Below, piece by piece: positions 29,253 through 39,850 of a stretch of DNA of 64,000 nt (position 1 is the first letter of the stretch; each line of letters starts with the position of its first letter). Location: contig SDUX01000005.1 of NCBI GenBank assembly GCA_008729055.1, positions 1,042,801 to 1,106,800 on the forward strand. The letters run 5' to 3'. A model generated the notes under the pieces. That model was not told the DNA's origin and did no database searches. It saw only the letters and a list, made by a program, of their open reading frames with translations. A program made the position numbers and the translations under genes. The DNA comes from Pyropia haitanensis. Lineage: Eukaryota > Rhodophyta > Bangiophyceae > Bangiales > Bangiaceae.

Positions 29253-30540
29253 ATCGCGATTTATCCTTTGGCGAGGACGACGCGCGCGCCGGCGACGCGT
29301 GCGGGCACCGCGCGCACGACGACGACGCGTGCGGCGACGCGCGCGAGCACCGCGCGCACGACGACGACGAGCACGGCGACGCGCGCGAGCACCGCGCGCA
29401 CGACGACGACGCGTGCGGCGACGCGCGCGAGCACCGCGCGCACGACGACGACGCGCACGGCGACGACGGTGTGGAGCGCGCGTGCGTGGCGCGGGTGTAG
29501 GGGTAGTGCGTTACGTATGCGGGTGGTCGAGCCCCCGAGCGAGCGTTACTGATCCCGGCATTCGTTGCCGCGTACGCGGCTGGAGGTGACAGCGCGAGGG
29601 CGCGCGTGCGTGGTGGAGGTGTCGGGGTAGTGCGTTGCGTATGCGGGTGGTCGAGCCCCCGAGCGAGCGTTACTGATCCTGGCGCGTCCCCCACGTGCGC
29701 GATAGCCATTGCCCTCTCACGCGGCGGACTGCGGGGTGTGATTTTGATCGGCGTACTGGTTTGACTGGCAGAGCTAACCTTGACCTGCTACACAACCTGG
29801 GGCTCCGGCCTGTCTAGGTTGGCAGGTCTCGGTCGTATCCCTGGTCTTGGGGGTTTGATGCTTTGACGCCACGGGTGTGCTTTCGACTTCTGATCCCGAG
29901 TCTTTGTGCTCAGCGGGTGGATGGCCGTAAGGTCTGCGGTCGAGGCCCCCAAGGTCACTTCAGTACGTTGTGATTGCCCCCTGTTTACGTTTGTGTGTTA
30001 GGTGCCCGCCTAGCCATACACACCCCAAGGCTGGAGCGGATCGACGACTACACGCCAAGGAAGCGGACAGGTCGTCGCACGAGAGGTGGGGTGCGCCCTC
30101 GGAGGTGGCAACAAGGCCTTTTTCCGTTGTACGGAAGGCTGCCCATTTTGCCTGCGAGCCCGTGGGGCGCCGCGCACTTGCGACGACGCCGGGTAGAGCG
30201 CCTTCGGGAGCGGGGACCGTAGAGAGGAGGTGAGCGCGATCCTTGGGCACCTCGAGGTTTTGTAGTTGGCTCAGCCACTCGACCTTGTACGGGGCCCTTG
30301 CGTGACCGTTCGTCTCCCCTGCCCGCGCGAAAGCGTGGGCGGACTGTGGTGCGTTGTGGGATCTCTGGCATAGGTCCCGCTGCGTCTCTCCTCCTTTTGG
30401 GGCTTGAGCGTAGTGGAGAGGCTGAGCCGGTGGGTGCCCTTCGTGACCCGCTGCGTCGTGCTCGCTTTGAGTTCGTCTACCAAGGCCACCCCTGGCCAGG
30501 AAGGCGCAGCCCGACCTGTGTATTGGCTACCTAGCCCAAC
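29253..30540 (+). other. Copia leader with tandem repeats
   Basis: A long untranslated leader of 1.3 kb. It contains a 42-bp tandem array at about 29296-29470 (unit with GACGACGACGCG then GCGACGCGCGCGAGCACC, four copies, encoding the 14-residue DDDACGDAREHRAH in one frame). A direct repeat with 124-bp offset follows (GTGCGTTACGTATGCGGGTG at 29507 and near 29631). The remainder to 30540 is moderate-GC with no gene. It probably holds packaging and dimerisation signals, which is inference. Confidence 0.65.
29296..29470 (+). repeat. 42-bp tandem repeat in the Copia leader
   Basis: About four near-identical units alternating GACGACGACGCGTGC with GCGACGCGCGCGAGCACCGC. Confidence 0.85.
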
Positions 30541-32286
30541 ATGTCGGGCGCGAGCACAACGACGGCCGACTTCCTGCCGGACCTCGCCACTGAGCACCTG
30601 ACGGAGATGCAGCTCGGCTTGATGCTGGCGATCCGTGCTCTGGCAGCCGGGACAGGCGACGACCTTCTGGACGGCGAGGAGTTGCGCCTGGTGGTGGCGG
30701 ATCTGTACCCACCTGGTGTGATACTCAGCCCCGAAATGTTGCGTGTGCCACTGCTGCATCAAGGCCTACTGAACTTCCTCCGTGACCGCGCCGTCACGCT
30801 TGGCGGTGACTCAGGAATGCGCAGCGTGAAGCGGCTCGCTGCGACTCTTTACCCGGCGGGGCCCGACAAGGACTTTGCCGTGAGCGTTCTCAACAGCCTG
30901 GAGGAACGCCAAGCACAACTCTGCCGCTACGGTGACGCCCCCGCAATGCCCGGCTTGCCGTCGGGGCTCGACCGTCCGTCTGCCACAGCTGGGCCTTCGC
31001 GTGCGACTTCTCATGCGCTGCACGGCGGCGGTTCACCTGGACTGGACCATGCGGTGCAGCAGCTCGGACTGCCGCAGGACGTGCGCTATAGCGGCGGAGC
31101 CCCGACGGCAGGTCGGGAGCCGTCCTCTTCCCTGCCGCCTCTGGCCAGCTTTGGCGGCCAGGCGACGTATCTACGTGACCCGCTGGCGCGCGCGGACGCC
31201 CCTACGTCGATGAACGAAGCGGCCGACAGCAACCTGGCTCACCGCGTATCGCTACGGTTCAAGGACAACCACGCCAAGTTCTCGGGAGACGCGCACGAGT
31301 GCCTTGACGACTACGTGGCAGAATACGACCTCGTCGGCCGCGATTTCGGCCTTTCACGTGAGCAGAAGCTGCGCTACTTCCATAACCTTCTCCGTGGAGT
31401 TGCTAAGCGCTACTACCTGTCGAAGCTCGAGCCGTCCGCGGCCTCCTACGCTGATGCTGTCAGGAGCATTCGAGCTGAGTACCACTCGGCGATCCACCAG
31501 AGCCAGGCGCAGAACACCCTGTCAAGTCTTCGGATGTCCAACTTTGTGGCCGAGGGCATGACCGAGGAGAAGGCGCTGATGGAAACCTACAAGACTGTGG
31601 CTAAAGTCTCGAAGCTGCTCCCTACCTCTCACAAGGGGGAGGCTCACCGCATCAACTACCTTAGGGGGGCCGTTCTGGGCTACTCCTGGGCGACTGAGCC
31701 GCTGAGTCGCATCCCCACCGCTCAACTCGGCTTCCAACAGCTGTACGGGGAGTTGCAGTCTGCCTTGTTCTTGAGCACGGAGGCCAAGCGTGCACTTGTC
31801 CAAGACGGCGCCGTCACCGCCAAGCCTGTAGCCACGAGCTCTGGGACCTTGCACGTGCTGTACGAAGGGCAGCGCTGGTATGCCAACAACCCTAAGGGTA
31901 AGATGGACCGAGCCGCCGGCAAGACGGCAAGTCGGTTCAATCCGCTGTCGTTGATGGGCTGCTTCAAATGTGACAAGCCGGACCACGCCGCCAAAGACTG
32001 CCCCGCTCCGCACAATGGAGCAAAGGAAGAAAGCCGCCGTCAGGAGTACCAGGTCAAGCGGAACGCCAAGCGCGCAGCCGTCCTCCAGGTGTTGTACGAG
32101 TCATGTGGAGAGGCCGCTGCGCTGGGCGACTGGCCTGAGAATAAGCGGGCTTCGGGCGCTGCCGGTGATGATGGTGGAGTGCAAGACACCTTGTACCAGG
32201 CGCTCATGGACGGGACTGACATGACGGGCCAGTCGGCCGATCGCGGCGCCGAGCACGATGGAAAGGTTTTTCCGCCGAGGGAGTGA
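30541..32286 (+). CDS. Copia Gag
   Basis: 581 residues from ATG 30541 to TGA 32284-32286. It forms the virus-like particle of the retrotransposon. The N-terminal part has no recognised domain. The middle (about residues 225-400) is helical, as in capsid proteins of the UBN2/retrotran_gag type, including LRYFHNLLRGVAKRYYLSKL. A CCHC zinc knuckle, CFKCDKPDHAAKDC, lies at about residues 474-487 and binds RNA. The C-terminal tail is short and polar. The stop overlaps the Pol frame, and a T run (GGTTTTTCC, 32265-32273) just before it could allow a -1 shift. Gag is not fused to Pol in the same frame, unlike many plant Copia elements. Confidence 0.92.
   Translation: MSGASTTTADFLPDLATEHLTEMQLGLMLAIRALAAGTGDDLLDGEELRLVVADLYPPGVILSPEMLRVPLLHQGLLNFLRDRAVTLGGDSGMRSVKRLAATLYPAGPDKDFAVSVLNSLEERQAQLCRYGDAPAMPGLPSGLDRPSATAGPSRATSHALHGGGSPGLDHAVQQLGLPQDVRYSGGAPTAGREPSSSLPPLASFGGQATYLRDPLARADAPTSMNEAADSNLAHRVSLRFKDNHAKFSGDAHECLDDYVAEYDLVGRDFGLSREQKLRYFHNLLRGVAKRYYLSKLEPSAASYADAVRSIRAEYHSAIHQSQAQNTLSSLRMSNFVAEGMTEEKALMETYKTVAKVSKLLPTSHKGEAHRINYLRGAVLGYSWATEPLSRIPTAQLGFQQLYGELQSALFLSTEAKRALVQDGAVTAKPVATSSGTLHVLYEGQRWYANNPKGKMDRAAGKTASRFNPLSLMGCFKCDKPDHAAKDCPAPHNGAKEESRRQEYQVKRNAKRAAVLQVLYESCGEAAALGDWPENKRASGAAGDDGGVQDTLYQALMDGTDMTGQSADRGAEHDGKVFPPRE
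32265..32273 (+). promoter_or_regulatory. candidate -1 ribosomal frameshift site between Gag and Pol
   Basis: In the Gag frame the codons are AAG GTT TTT CCG; the tRNA on TTT can re-pair one base back with TTT. The -1 frame is exactly the Pol frame and is open upstream through this site. The Gag stop follows 11 bases later. The heptamer is not a perfect X-XXY-YYZ match, so this is a candidate only. Confidence 0.5.
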
Positions 32287-35200
32287 TCCGTCGCCGCTCC
32301 CTCAAGCAAAGACGAACCGATCCACCTGACCGACAGGCCAACCCTGTCGATATCTGCCTGGCAGCCGACAAGACCGACTTGAGCTTGCTGCCCCCGTCTG
32401 CAGAGTTTCACGGCGCCTGTCTGGACACGGGGGCCCAGAAGACTGTCATCGGCAAGCAGCAAGCCGACGCCTACGCAGTGGCACACGGCGTTGGTAGAAC
32501 GTCCTTGGGGCCGCCACGGCCAAACGTCTTCCGGTTTGGAGGTGGACGGCATCGGTCGGTAAGTACCCTGGACGTGCGAGTGCCCATTGCCCAAGACTTC
32601 TTCCTGATGCTGACGGTGGACGTCATCGACCTTAACGTGCCGCTGCTGCTCGGTCTGGAGACTATGGACCAGCACCGGATGTACTTCAACAACACCACGA
32701 ACACGTTGGTGTGCACCACGAACACGTTGGTGTGTGTGAACGAGGGCGTTGGTTTGCCTGTGGTACGGAAGCTTGGCCATGCCTACTACGAGTGGGGACC
32801 CGATGTGCTGTACACGTACCCGGAGCTGCAGAAGATCCACAAGCACTTCTTCCACGCTAAGCCAGAGCGGCTCTACAACGTGATGAAGCGCGCTGACGTG
32901 CCCGACGTGGGGCCGGACACTCTGAAGCAACTGCAGGACGTGGCATCCGGGTGTGACGTGTGCCAACGCTTGGCGCAGGAGCCGAGCCGGTTTCGTGTGG
33001 CGCTGCCTGAGGAGGATTGCTGTTTCAACCGTCTGGTCTACATTGATCTCATGTTCTTGGAGCAAAAGGCGGTGCTACATGCCGTAGACCGAGACACCCT
33101 CTTCAGCGCGGCCACCGCCCTCAACGGACGGTCGGCGGCAGACGTATGGGACGCCTTTATGGACGTCTGGGTCACTCCACTCGTGGGCTATCCAGATGAG
33201 CTGCACGTGGACGCCGGGTCTCAGCTGCGCTCCGTTAGCTTCCTGGCGTTGCTGAGCAGCTCGGGCGTCAAGATGCGTCCATCCGGCGTGGAAAGCCACA
33301 ACGCGCTTGGGGCGGGGGAGCGCTACCATGCGTACCTGCGGCAGCTCTTCAAGCGAGTCCGAGCCGACCATCCCGCAGTGCCATTCAAAATGGCACTCTC
33401 CATGTCAGTCTGGGTCATGAACCAGACGGCAGGCCCCCGCGGGCTATCACCCATATTGCTCGTCTTCGGTATTCATCCTCGAATGCCGGTCAACGCGGTG
33501 GACCTCCCTAACCATCGTGAACGCTGCAAGGCACTCGTGGAAGCGCGGGTGGACATGGCAAAGCACGTCGCTCGTGATCGACTGGGCCGCGCGCTGAGCT
33601 CTCAGGTGCCCCGAGCAGCTGTCGCGGATATCAGCCCGGCCATGGACGTTCTGGCATACCGCGAGAAGCCGGTCGACAAGTGGGAGGGCCCATACCGCGT
33701 GGTCAGCTGCAGCAACAAGCAGGTATGGCTGGATGTGAAAGGGAAGGCCAAGATGTTCTCCATCGACAAGGTGAAGGAGTACGTCCCCCCCCCCGTGTCT
33801 GGGGATGATGGCTCGACGGTTCCGGCTGCCCCATCTCCCTCTGATGACGCTGTCGCCTCCATCCTCGACGGCATCATTGGAGGAGACACGCTAGTCGCCG
33901 AACTCGGTCGACGGACGGGGGAGCTACGGGAAAAGGCGTACCGATGCGCGGCGGCGGAGTTGATCACCCCTGGAGACATCTTCATAACGGAAGTCCTCAA
34001 AGCAGGAGACCCGCGCATCTCGTCCCCTGCCATCCAAGGGGCTCGGTTGAAGGAGGCGGAAGGACTACTGCGACGCGGCGCGTTTGAGAGAGTGCCCCGC
34101 TCCTCGGTGCCGGAGGGGGCCACCATCCTTGGTGGTCGATTTGTCGACGCGTTTAAGAAAGTGGGAACGGACGAAGAGATGCCCAAGTCACGCCTGGTCG
34201 GCCAGGGGCACAAGGACAAGGCGAAGCCTTTCATTGTCCACAGCGCGTCAGCTCTACGACAGAGCTCAACAAGACTGCTCGTCTCTACAAGTGCGGTTCT
34301 CGGCTACCGGCTCTTCCTGCACGACGTGGACCAAGCTTACCTGCAGAGCAAGGACAAGCTCTCGCGGGACATCTACCTCAAGCTACGCCACGACGACGCC
34401 CAGCTGTTTGGGCTGGCCGAGGGAGAGCTGCTGAAAGTACTCCTGCCCTTGTATGGTATCCCCGACTCGGGAGACTACTGGGACGTGACGGTCACCGCGC
34501 ATGCTGAGAAAGACCTCGAGCTGTCTTCCCTCACTGGGGACCCGTCTCTGTTCGTGAAGCGGAACGACGACAGCTTCGACGGGATCATGGGCAACTACGT
34601 CGATGACTTCGTGCACGGCGGCAACGAGCGGTTCCAGGAGCTGACGCTCAAGACCCTCAACGTGTTCGAGGCAAAGCCCAGAAAGTGGGACTGCTTCGAG
34701 TTCGTCGGGGTCACGATCAACACCAAGCAAGGGGAGGCCCGCTCTTTCACCCTCAGCCAGGAGAAGTACGTGGACGCGGCAGCCAAGCAGGCGCTGGACA
34801 TTGACTACGAGACGTTCGTGTCCGTGCGCGCTGGATTTGCCTGGCTGGCGCATAGCCGACCGGACCTATGCTGTGCCATCAACCGCTCAGCTCAGGTGAC
34901 ACCTGTATCCTTCTGCAAGCGGCACGTGCAGGAGCTGAACAAGGCCATCAAGCGCGCGAAAGCCACATCGGATCTGACAATGTCGTACACCCCGCTCGAC
35001 CGAGAGACGCTGCACTTGCGCGTTTACGCTGACGCGTCTTTCGCTAACAACGACGACCTGTCGTCGCAGATTGGCTATGTCGTGCTTCTTTGCGACAGCT
35101 CGGACAGCTGCCACGTGCTGGCGTACTCGAGCAAGAAGGCTCGCCGAGTGGTGCGCAGTATCATGGCTGGGGAGGTATACGCCTTTGAGGACGCCTTTGA

Positions 35201-35552
35201 TGCCGCGTTCATCATTAAGCACGACTTGGAGTTCATCTACCGGCAGCACCTGCCGCTCATTATGCTGACCGACTCCAAGCAAATGTTTGACGTCGTGACG
35301 CGGGCGTCCCACACTACGGAAAGGCGGCTGATGATCGACGTAGCGGCAGCGCGGGAGGCCTACAAGCGCAACGAGATCTCCAACGTTGGTTTGGTTGAGT
35401 CTGAGCACAACGTAGCCGACGGGCTTACCAAGCCCGGACCGTGCGCGGCCTTGGAGGCGGTGTTACGGACGGGCAGGGACACCAACCCTGTGCAGCAGTG
35501 GATCATTCGGTCCCCGGCGTCGACTGAGCGCTCGGCTGAGGGAAAGCCGTGA
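32283..35552 (+). CDS. Copia Pol: protease, integrase, reverse transcriptase, RNase H
   Basis: About 1089 residues, numbered from the GTG at 32283; the frame has no obvious ATG start and is probably made by frameshifting from Gag. Protease: CLDTGAQKTVIG, Asp 48. Integrase zinc module: His near 186 and 191, CDVC at 224-227. Catalytic D,D-35-E: VYIDLMF (Asp 255), LHVDAGSQ (Asp 310), GAGERYH (Glu 346). Reverse transcriptase: RLVGQGHKDKAKP, LFLHDVDQAYLQS, LPLYGIPDSGDYW and the active-site GNYVDDFVHGG (YVDD at 772-775). RNase H: LRVYADASFANNDD (Asp 917), AGEVYAFEDA and LTDSKQMFD. All catalytic residues are present and there is no internal stop. TGA lies one base before the 3' LTR. Confidence 0.95.
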   Translation: MIRRRSLKQRRTDPPDRQANPVDICLAADKTDLSLLPPSAEFHGACLDTGAQKTVIGKQQADAYAVAHGVGRTSLGPPRPNVFRFGGGRHRSVSTLDVRVPIAQDFFLMLTVDVIDLNVPLLLGLETMDQHRMYFNNTTNTLVCTTNTLVCVNEGVGLPVVRKLGHAYYEWGPDVLYTYPELQKIHKHFFHAKPERLYNVMKRADVPDVGPDTLKQLQDVASGCDVCQRLAQEPSRFRVALPEEDCCFNRLVYIDLMFLEQKAVLHAVDRDTLFSAATALNGRSAADVWDAFMDVWVTPLVGYPDELHVDAGSQLRSVSFLALLSSSGVKMRPSGVESHNALGAGERYHAYLRQLFKRVRADHPAVPFKMALSMSVWVMNQTAGPRGLSPILLVFGIHPRMPVNAVDLPNHRERCKALVEARVDMAKHVARDRLGRALSSQVPRAAVADISPAMDVLAYREKPVDKWEGPYRVVSCSNKQVWLDVKGKAKMFSIDKVKEYVPPPVSGDDGSTVPAAPSPSDDAVASILDGIIGGDTLVAELGRRTGELREKAYRCAAAELITPGDIFITEVLKAGDPRISSPAIQGARLKEAEGLLRRGAFERVPRSSVPEGATILGGRFVDAFKKVGTDEEMPKSRLVGQGHKDKAKPFIVHSASALRQSSTRLLVSTSAVLGYRLFLHDVDQAYLQSKDKLSRDIYLKLRHDDAQLFGLAEGELLKVLLPLYGIPDSGDYWDVTVTAHAEKDLELSSLTGDPSLFVKRNDDSFDGIMGNYVDDFVHGGNERFQELTLKTLNVFEAKPRKWDCFEFVGVTINTKQGEARSFTLSQEKYVDAAAKQALDIDYETFVSVRAGFAWLAHSRPDLCCAINRSAQVTPVSFCKRHVQELNKAIKRAKATSDLTMSYTPLDRETLHLRVYADASFANNDDLSSQIGYVVLLCDSSDSCHVLAYSSKKARRVVRSIMAGEVYAFEDAFDAAFIIKHDLEFIYRQHLPLIMLTDSKQMFDVVTRASHTTERRLMIDVAAAREAYKRNEISNVGLVESEHNVADGLTKPGPCAALEAVLRTGRDTNPVQQWIIRSPASTERSAEGKP
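35536..35546 (+). promoter_or_regulatory. polypurine tract candidate
   Basis: CTGAGGGAAAG, purine-rich, seven bases before the 3' LTR and overlapping the last Pol codons; the expected plus-strand primer position. Confidence 0.5.
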
Positions 35553-35553
35553 G

Positions 35554-35962
35554 TGTGAGTTTCTGGGCGACCTGGGCCGCATCCTCGCGCTCAGATGGAT
35601 GGCGCCATGCGGAGGGCATGGCTATTTGAATCGGATCCATGCTTTGTTTGTCGTTTGTTGGGATCAGATTTGTGATTGTATGGAGGGCACTGCCTTTGTT
35701 TTTGATTGGATGTTTTGTGCGTGTGCTGCCGCACCCGAGAGGAGGGTGCTCGGCGGATGTTTGGCCCGGGTGAGGGGGGGCCCGAGAGCCCGCGTGGCGC
35801 GGGTCGGGTATATCTGCGCGGGCCGTGCGCCGGTGCGACGGCCGCGGCCGACGCCGGCAGACTTGACACCACGCCGACGCTCCCCTGTTGGGAGCTTCGA
35901 CGCGTGGTGGCGGGTCGTAGGGAATACACTGCTTGTTTCTCATCATCTCGCCGATTTCCACA
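35554..35962 (+). repeat. Copia 3' LTR
   Basis: 409 bp, same boundaries TGTGAG...CCACA as the 5' LTR, three substitutions. Confidence 0.95.
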
Positions 35963-36249
35963 GTGGGGGCGGGGGTCGGGCGGTGCTCGCGAGAATGGTG
36001 GGGCGTCCGGTGGTGGTTAGCGGGCCCCCCCTCACCGTTTGCTCCGTTTTGAGGTTGCCTGCGTTGCTGGCCGTGTCCCGCCGTGTCCGTGTCCGGAGAT
36101 TTTCTCTCGGTCGGTTGTGCCCACACTCGCCTGGATCTGTCCGCTTGTCATGCCTCGAATCGTCTCTTGGATCTGACACGGTGACCGTGTTGTTGTGGTC
36201 TGATACAAGTTTGTTTCCAACGGCGCGGTATTCGTCCGAATCCTACTAC
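35963..36249. other. spacer between Copia and duplication copy 2
   Basis: A T/G-rich 287-bp stretch with no gene. Near 36209 it contains GTTTCCAACGGCGCGG, which resembles the first bases of the Harbinger terminal repeat (GTTTCCAACGGTGGCG) and could be a solo end or chance. Confidence 0.45.
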
Positions 36250-37133
36250 TGAGGATCTGAATCCTACCCTCTCGTACTTTTTGAAAACTACCCTATCCTA
36301 TCGCTATGGTCTTTGCCCCCCCCGGTGCCGCCCCTGCGGCGCAACCGCGTCGGCGTGTGGGTGGCGGCGCCCCGGGCCTGGCCACCCGGCCGCCCGGCCG
36401 GTCGCCTCCCTCCCTGGCCCTGATGCTCCGGCCGAGACGGTGGCGGCCGACGCGGCGGTGTGGTGGGGGTGGCGGCGGGGGTGGCGGCGGCGGGCCCGCC
36501 GGGGCCGCGCGCGTTCCGGGGGGGGGGGGGGGGGGGGGGGGAGGCCGTGGCGGGGGAGCGACGGGGTGGTTGGGGTGGTGCTGGGGGGCCTCGCTCCTGC
36601 TTTGGGGGGGGGAAGTGGGTGGGGGCGCCGCTGGCGGGGTTGATGGCGGTTGAGGGGGGATGGTCGTAGGAAATGGGGGAGGGCCGGGGGGGGAGGCGGG
36701 CCAGGGGGGCGAGGGAGGGGGGTGCGAGGACACACTTCCCGTTCATCCTCCCCCAGGGCGGGTCACGCGAATATGGGAGGTAGGGTTGAAGCAGTGGCGG
36801 CGGCGGGGATGGGACGCTGTTCAAGGCTGCGGGACGGCGGCGCAAGCGCAAAGTTGCAAGAAGAGAAGAAGACGAGAACAGCAATGGTGGGGGCGTTGTC
36901 CCCAGTGGGTCCCGCAATGGCGGTCGTATATACACGCCCCTCTGGGCGCCCCCCACCACCACAAAACAATAGATACACAGGCCGCACACGGCAGCATCCG
37001 TGAGGTGGCTGCGGCGCATGGCCCTCCCCCCCCCTCACACACGTAACCCGCACCCCGTCCAACAACCAGCGGCGGTGGTGGCGGCGGCGGCGCCTGGACA
37101 GACTGGGCCTGCGATCATCGGCGCTGGCGTGGC

Positions 37134-39220
37134 CTATGCCTTCTCTGTCGCCGTCGATGTGGTCGGCGCCGGCGTCGCCTCTGCCGTCTTCTCCAGTGTC
37201 GCACTCTCCTTGGTCGGCGCCGGCGTCGGCGTCGGGGTGGCCTTCGTCTCAGACTCGGCCACCACCGCCTCCTCCTTGGTTTCTGTCCGCGTCGGCGTCA
37301 TGGTCGGCGACGGCGTCGGGGACGGGGTGGCCTTGACCGCCACCGCCTCCTCCTCGGCCTGCATCGGTTCCTCCTTGACCGCCGCCGTCGGGGATGGCGT
37401 CGGGGAGGGGGTGGCCTTGACCGCTCCCCACTCGGTCGCCGGCGCGTACTTTCCGACGGGGCGGTCCACCACCGTCTTGGCCGCCGTGCAGGGCCCGGAC
37501 GTGGCGTCCGCGTCGGCCATTGTCCACCGCATGGAGGGGACCTGCTCGCACCAAAAGGAACCCAGAAAGTCGCAGAAGTAGGCCGCCCGCGAGACGGTGC
37601 GGCGGGTGCACATGCCAGGCTCGGTCGGGTCGGGGAAGACCATAAGGGCCGCCGCCGCGGGACGGGCGGCGCACTCGCACCCGGCGGCGATGGTCAGGGT
37701 AGCCGACCACGGGTCACCAGCCGACGTGGTGTATTGGCTCAGGGACTGTGGGGGGGGGGGGGGGGAGGGGGGGGTGTATGCATCAATGAGAGGCAGCGGA
37801 GGATGGAAGAGACAGCGCGCAGGTCAAGAAAACAAGCAGCGACGTGGGCAGGCGGGTCAGAGACGGATTCACACGTGACCGACCGGTCCTCCACCACCCT
37901 CGTTTCTCCCGCCCGTCCCCACGAGTGCTGCACCCGCCCACCACCGATGGGTGCCATCAGGGACTCTCGGAAACGTACCGTGAACGCGCGCAGGACGAGC
38001 ACCGTGTCGACCGGGGAGGCGTAGGTACCAACGACCGAGCAGGCGGCCTCCTCCTTGCCGTCGGCACAGTCTGTTGTCACAGGAACACGCGGGGAAGCGG
38101 CCACAGCGCCCCAACGAAAGACGCAAGACCAGCGCACAGCACCCAAAAGCGCGTCAGTGAATCAGCCCCCGCGGGGTGCGGCACGGAAGGGCACGCGCCT
38201 TCCCGCAAGGACAGCCATCCCCGCTCCCACCAGCCCCTGCCCATACGGTTCCCGCCCCGTTGGCCGTTGTGGGCCCCTCCACCCTCCCCAGCCCGCCCCC
38301 CCCCCCCCCCTCCCCGCCCCCCAAATCTCCCACGACCAAAACGTACTAAGCCCGTCCGTGTTGGCAGTCGCCCCCGCCACCTTGGTGTCGGGCGCCTTCC
38401 AGCCCAGCTCGGCCATGGACGCCGACGGCAACACAAACGTCCGGACGCCCATCGTGGACCCCTGCGGCGCCGCCAGGGCCGGCGCCACCAGCGCGCCGTC
38501 CGTCATCCCCACCGTGGTCATCGTCTCGGACCAGCCGGCGCCGGGCTTGGCGCCCGCCTCGGCGTCCACGTCGTGGACGGCGACGGAGGTGGTGAACTTG
38601 AAGCCGTTGGCCTCCACGATAACCCCCTCAAAGCCCCGATAGTCCAGGGACGGGCCCACCAGGCAGCTCTTCTGCGCCGCCGACGGGGTGGCCGTCGACG
38701 CCGCCTCCTTGGTCGGCGCAGGGGTGGCTTCGGTCATGGTCGACTCTCGGGCGGGCGCGGGCGTCGCCTCTTCTGACGTATTGGTCTCTGACGTCTTGAG
38801 CTCTGACGACGGGGAGGGGGTGGGCGTCGCACTCGCCGTCGCCTCCTTGGATACCGCCTCGTCCACGCGCACCACCGCCCAGCGCTTGGCGGTGGCCAAC
38901 GTCGCCTCCTCCTCCTTGGCCTCTGACGTGGTGGCGGTGGTGGTGGTCGCGGCCGCCGACGCGCAGCCGCCCACCGCCACGCGGCGGGCGCGGAGCTCGC
39001 GGCCGTCAGACAGCTTGAGCACCCCACCAGGGGCGGCCAGAATCTCCTCCACCCGCACGGTGGTGGCCTCGCGGGCGACCGCGGCGGCCGCCCCGCGAGG
39101 GGCCACGGCGGCAATGGAGACGGCCACGGCAACGGCGGCAGCCGAGACCACTGCAACGGCCGCGCGGGGGAAGAGGCGGGACCGGGCGGCGGGGGCGGCG
39201 GGGGCGGCGGGGGCGCCCAT
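37134..39220 (-). CDS. membrane-anchored Thr/Pro/Ser-rich protein, three exons (copy 2)
   Basis: Paralogue of the gene at 3499-5585 at a constant offset of 33635: exon 1 39220-38347, exon 2 38070-37979, exon 3 about 37735-37134. Both GTACGT donors, the signal-anchor segment, the cysteines and the TPSP/TPAP repeats are preserved, and only a few substitutions separate the copies. The frame is intact in both, so either could be functional. The uncertainty about the second acceptor is the same as in copy 1. Cellular role unknown. Confidence 0.6.
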
Positions 39221-39426
39221 CTTGACAAGGGCGGGTAGGGGTGGGGCGGGGGGGTCGGCGGGTAGGTGAGTGCGCGTCCAGCGCGGGACGGCAATGATGG
39301 GGACGGGGAGCAGGCAACGCGACGGCGCTGAGTGGAATAGGGAGACGGTTTCCTCGGCTGGGGGCGGCGGCTGGTGAGATGCATGAGGGCGGGCGAGGCC
39401 GGATCCGCCCCCGCCCCCGCCGCGCC

Positions 39427-39432
39427 TTTATA
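39427..39432 (-). promoter_or_regulatory. TATA box for the copy-2 membrane-protein gene
   Basis: TATAAA on the minus strand in the same context as at 5792-5797, 207 bases upstream of ATG 39220. Confidence 0.55.
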
Positions 39433-39810
39433 CCCGCCGGCGGGGTGGCCGCCGCGCCGCCGCCACCCGCGCCGGCCGTCACGCGCGTCCCCGCCCCTCC
39501 TGCGGGCGTCGCGGCGTGCCGCCGCCCCTCCGCCCGCCGCCGCCGCCGCCGCCGTCCCCGCCGCCGTCCCCGCCCCGCCGCCACCATGCCCCCCCCCCCC
39601 CCCCAGCCACCCCCACCCTGCCCGCCGCCCCCGCAGGTGTGAGGGGGGGGGAAGGCGCCCCGACGCGCGTGGCGTCAACTACTTCCGGCCAGACGCAGCG
39701 CCACCCGCCGGAGGGGGCGGGCGCTCACGTCATAGCGCCGCCCCCGCCACCACCACCACCGCTGCCGCCGCACCCGCCGCGGCCGCCCCCGTCGCCGCCG
39801 CTCCCGCCGC

Positions 39811-39850
<40 letters not shown>

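Larger units (their letters stand above)
28844..35962 (+). mobile_element. Ty1/Copia LTR retrotransposon, apparently complete
   Basis: Two 409-bp direct LTRs beginning TGTGAG and ending CCACA bound a 7119-bp element. Integrase precedes reverse transcriptase, the defining Copia order. Only three substitutions separate the LTRs. Flanks GTGGA (28839-28843) and GTGGG (35963-35967) look like a 5-bp duplication with one change. Gag and Pol are long and uninterrupted, in a -1 frame relation. A purine-rich stretch precedes the 3' LTR. The primer-binding site just after the 5' LTR (from 29253, ATCGCGATTTATCC) is not the usual initiator-methionine match, so the primer is unknown. Confidence 0.95.
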
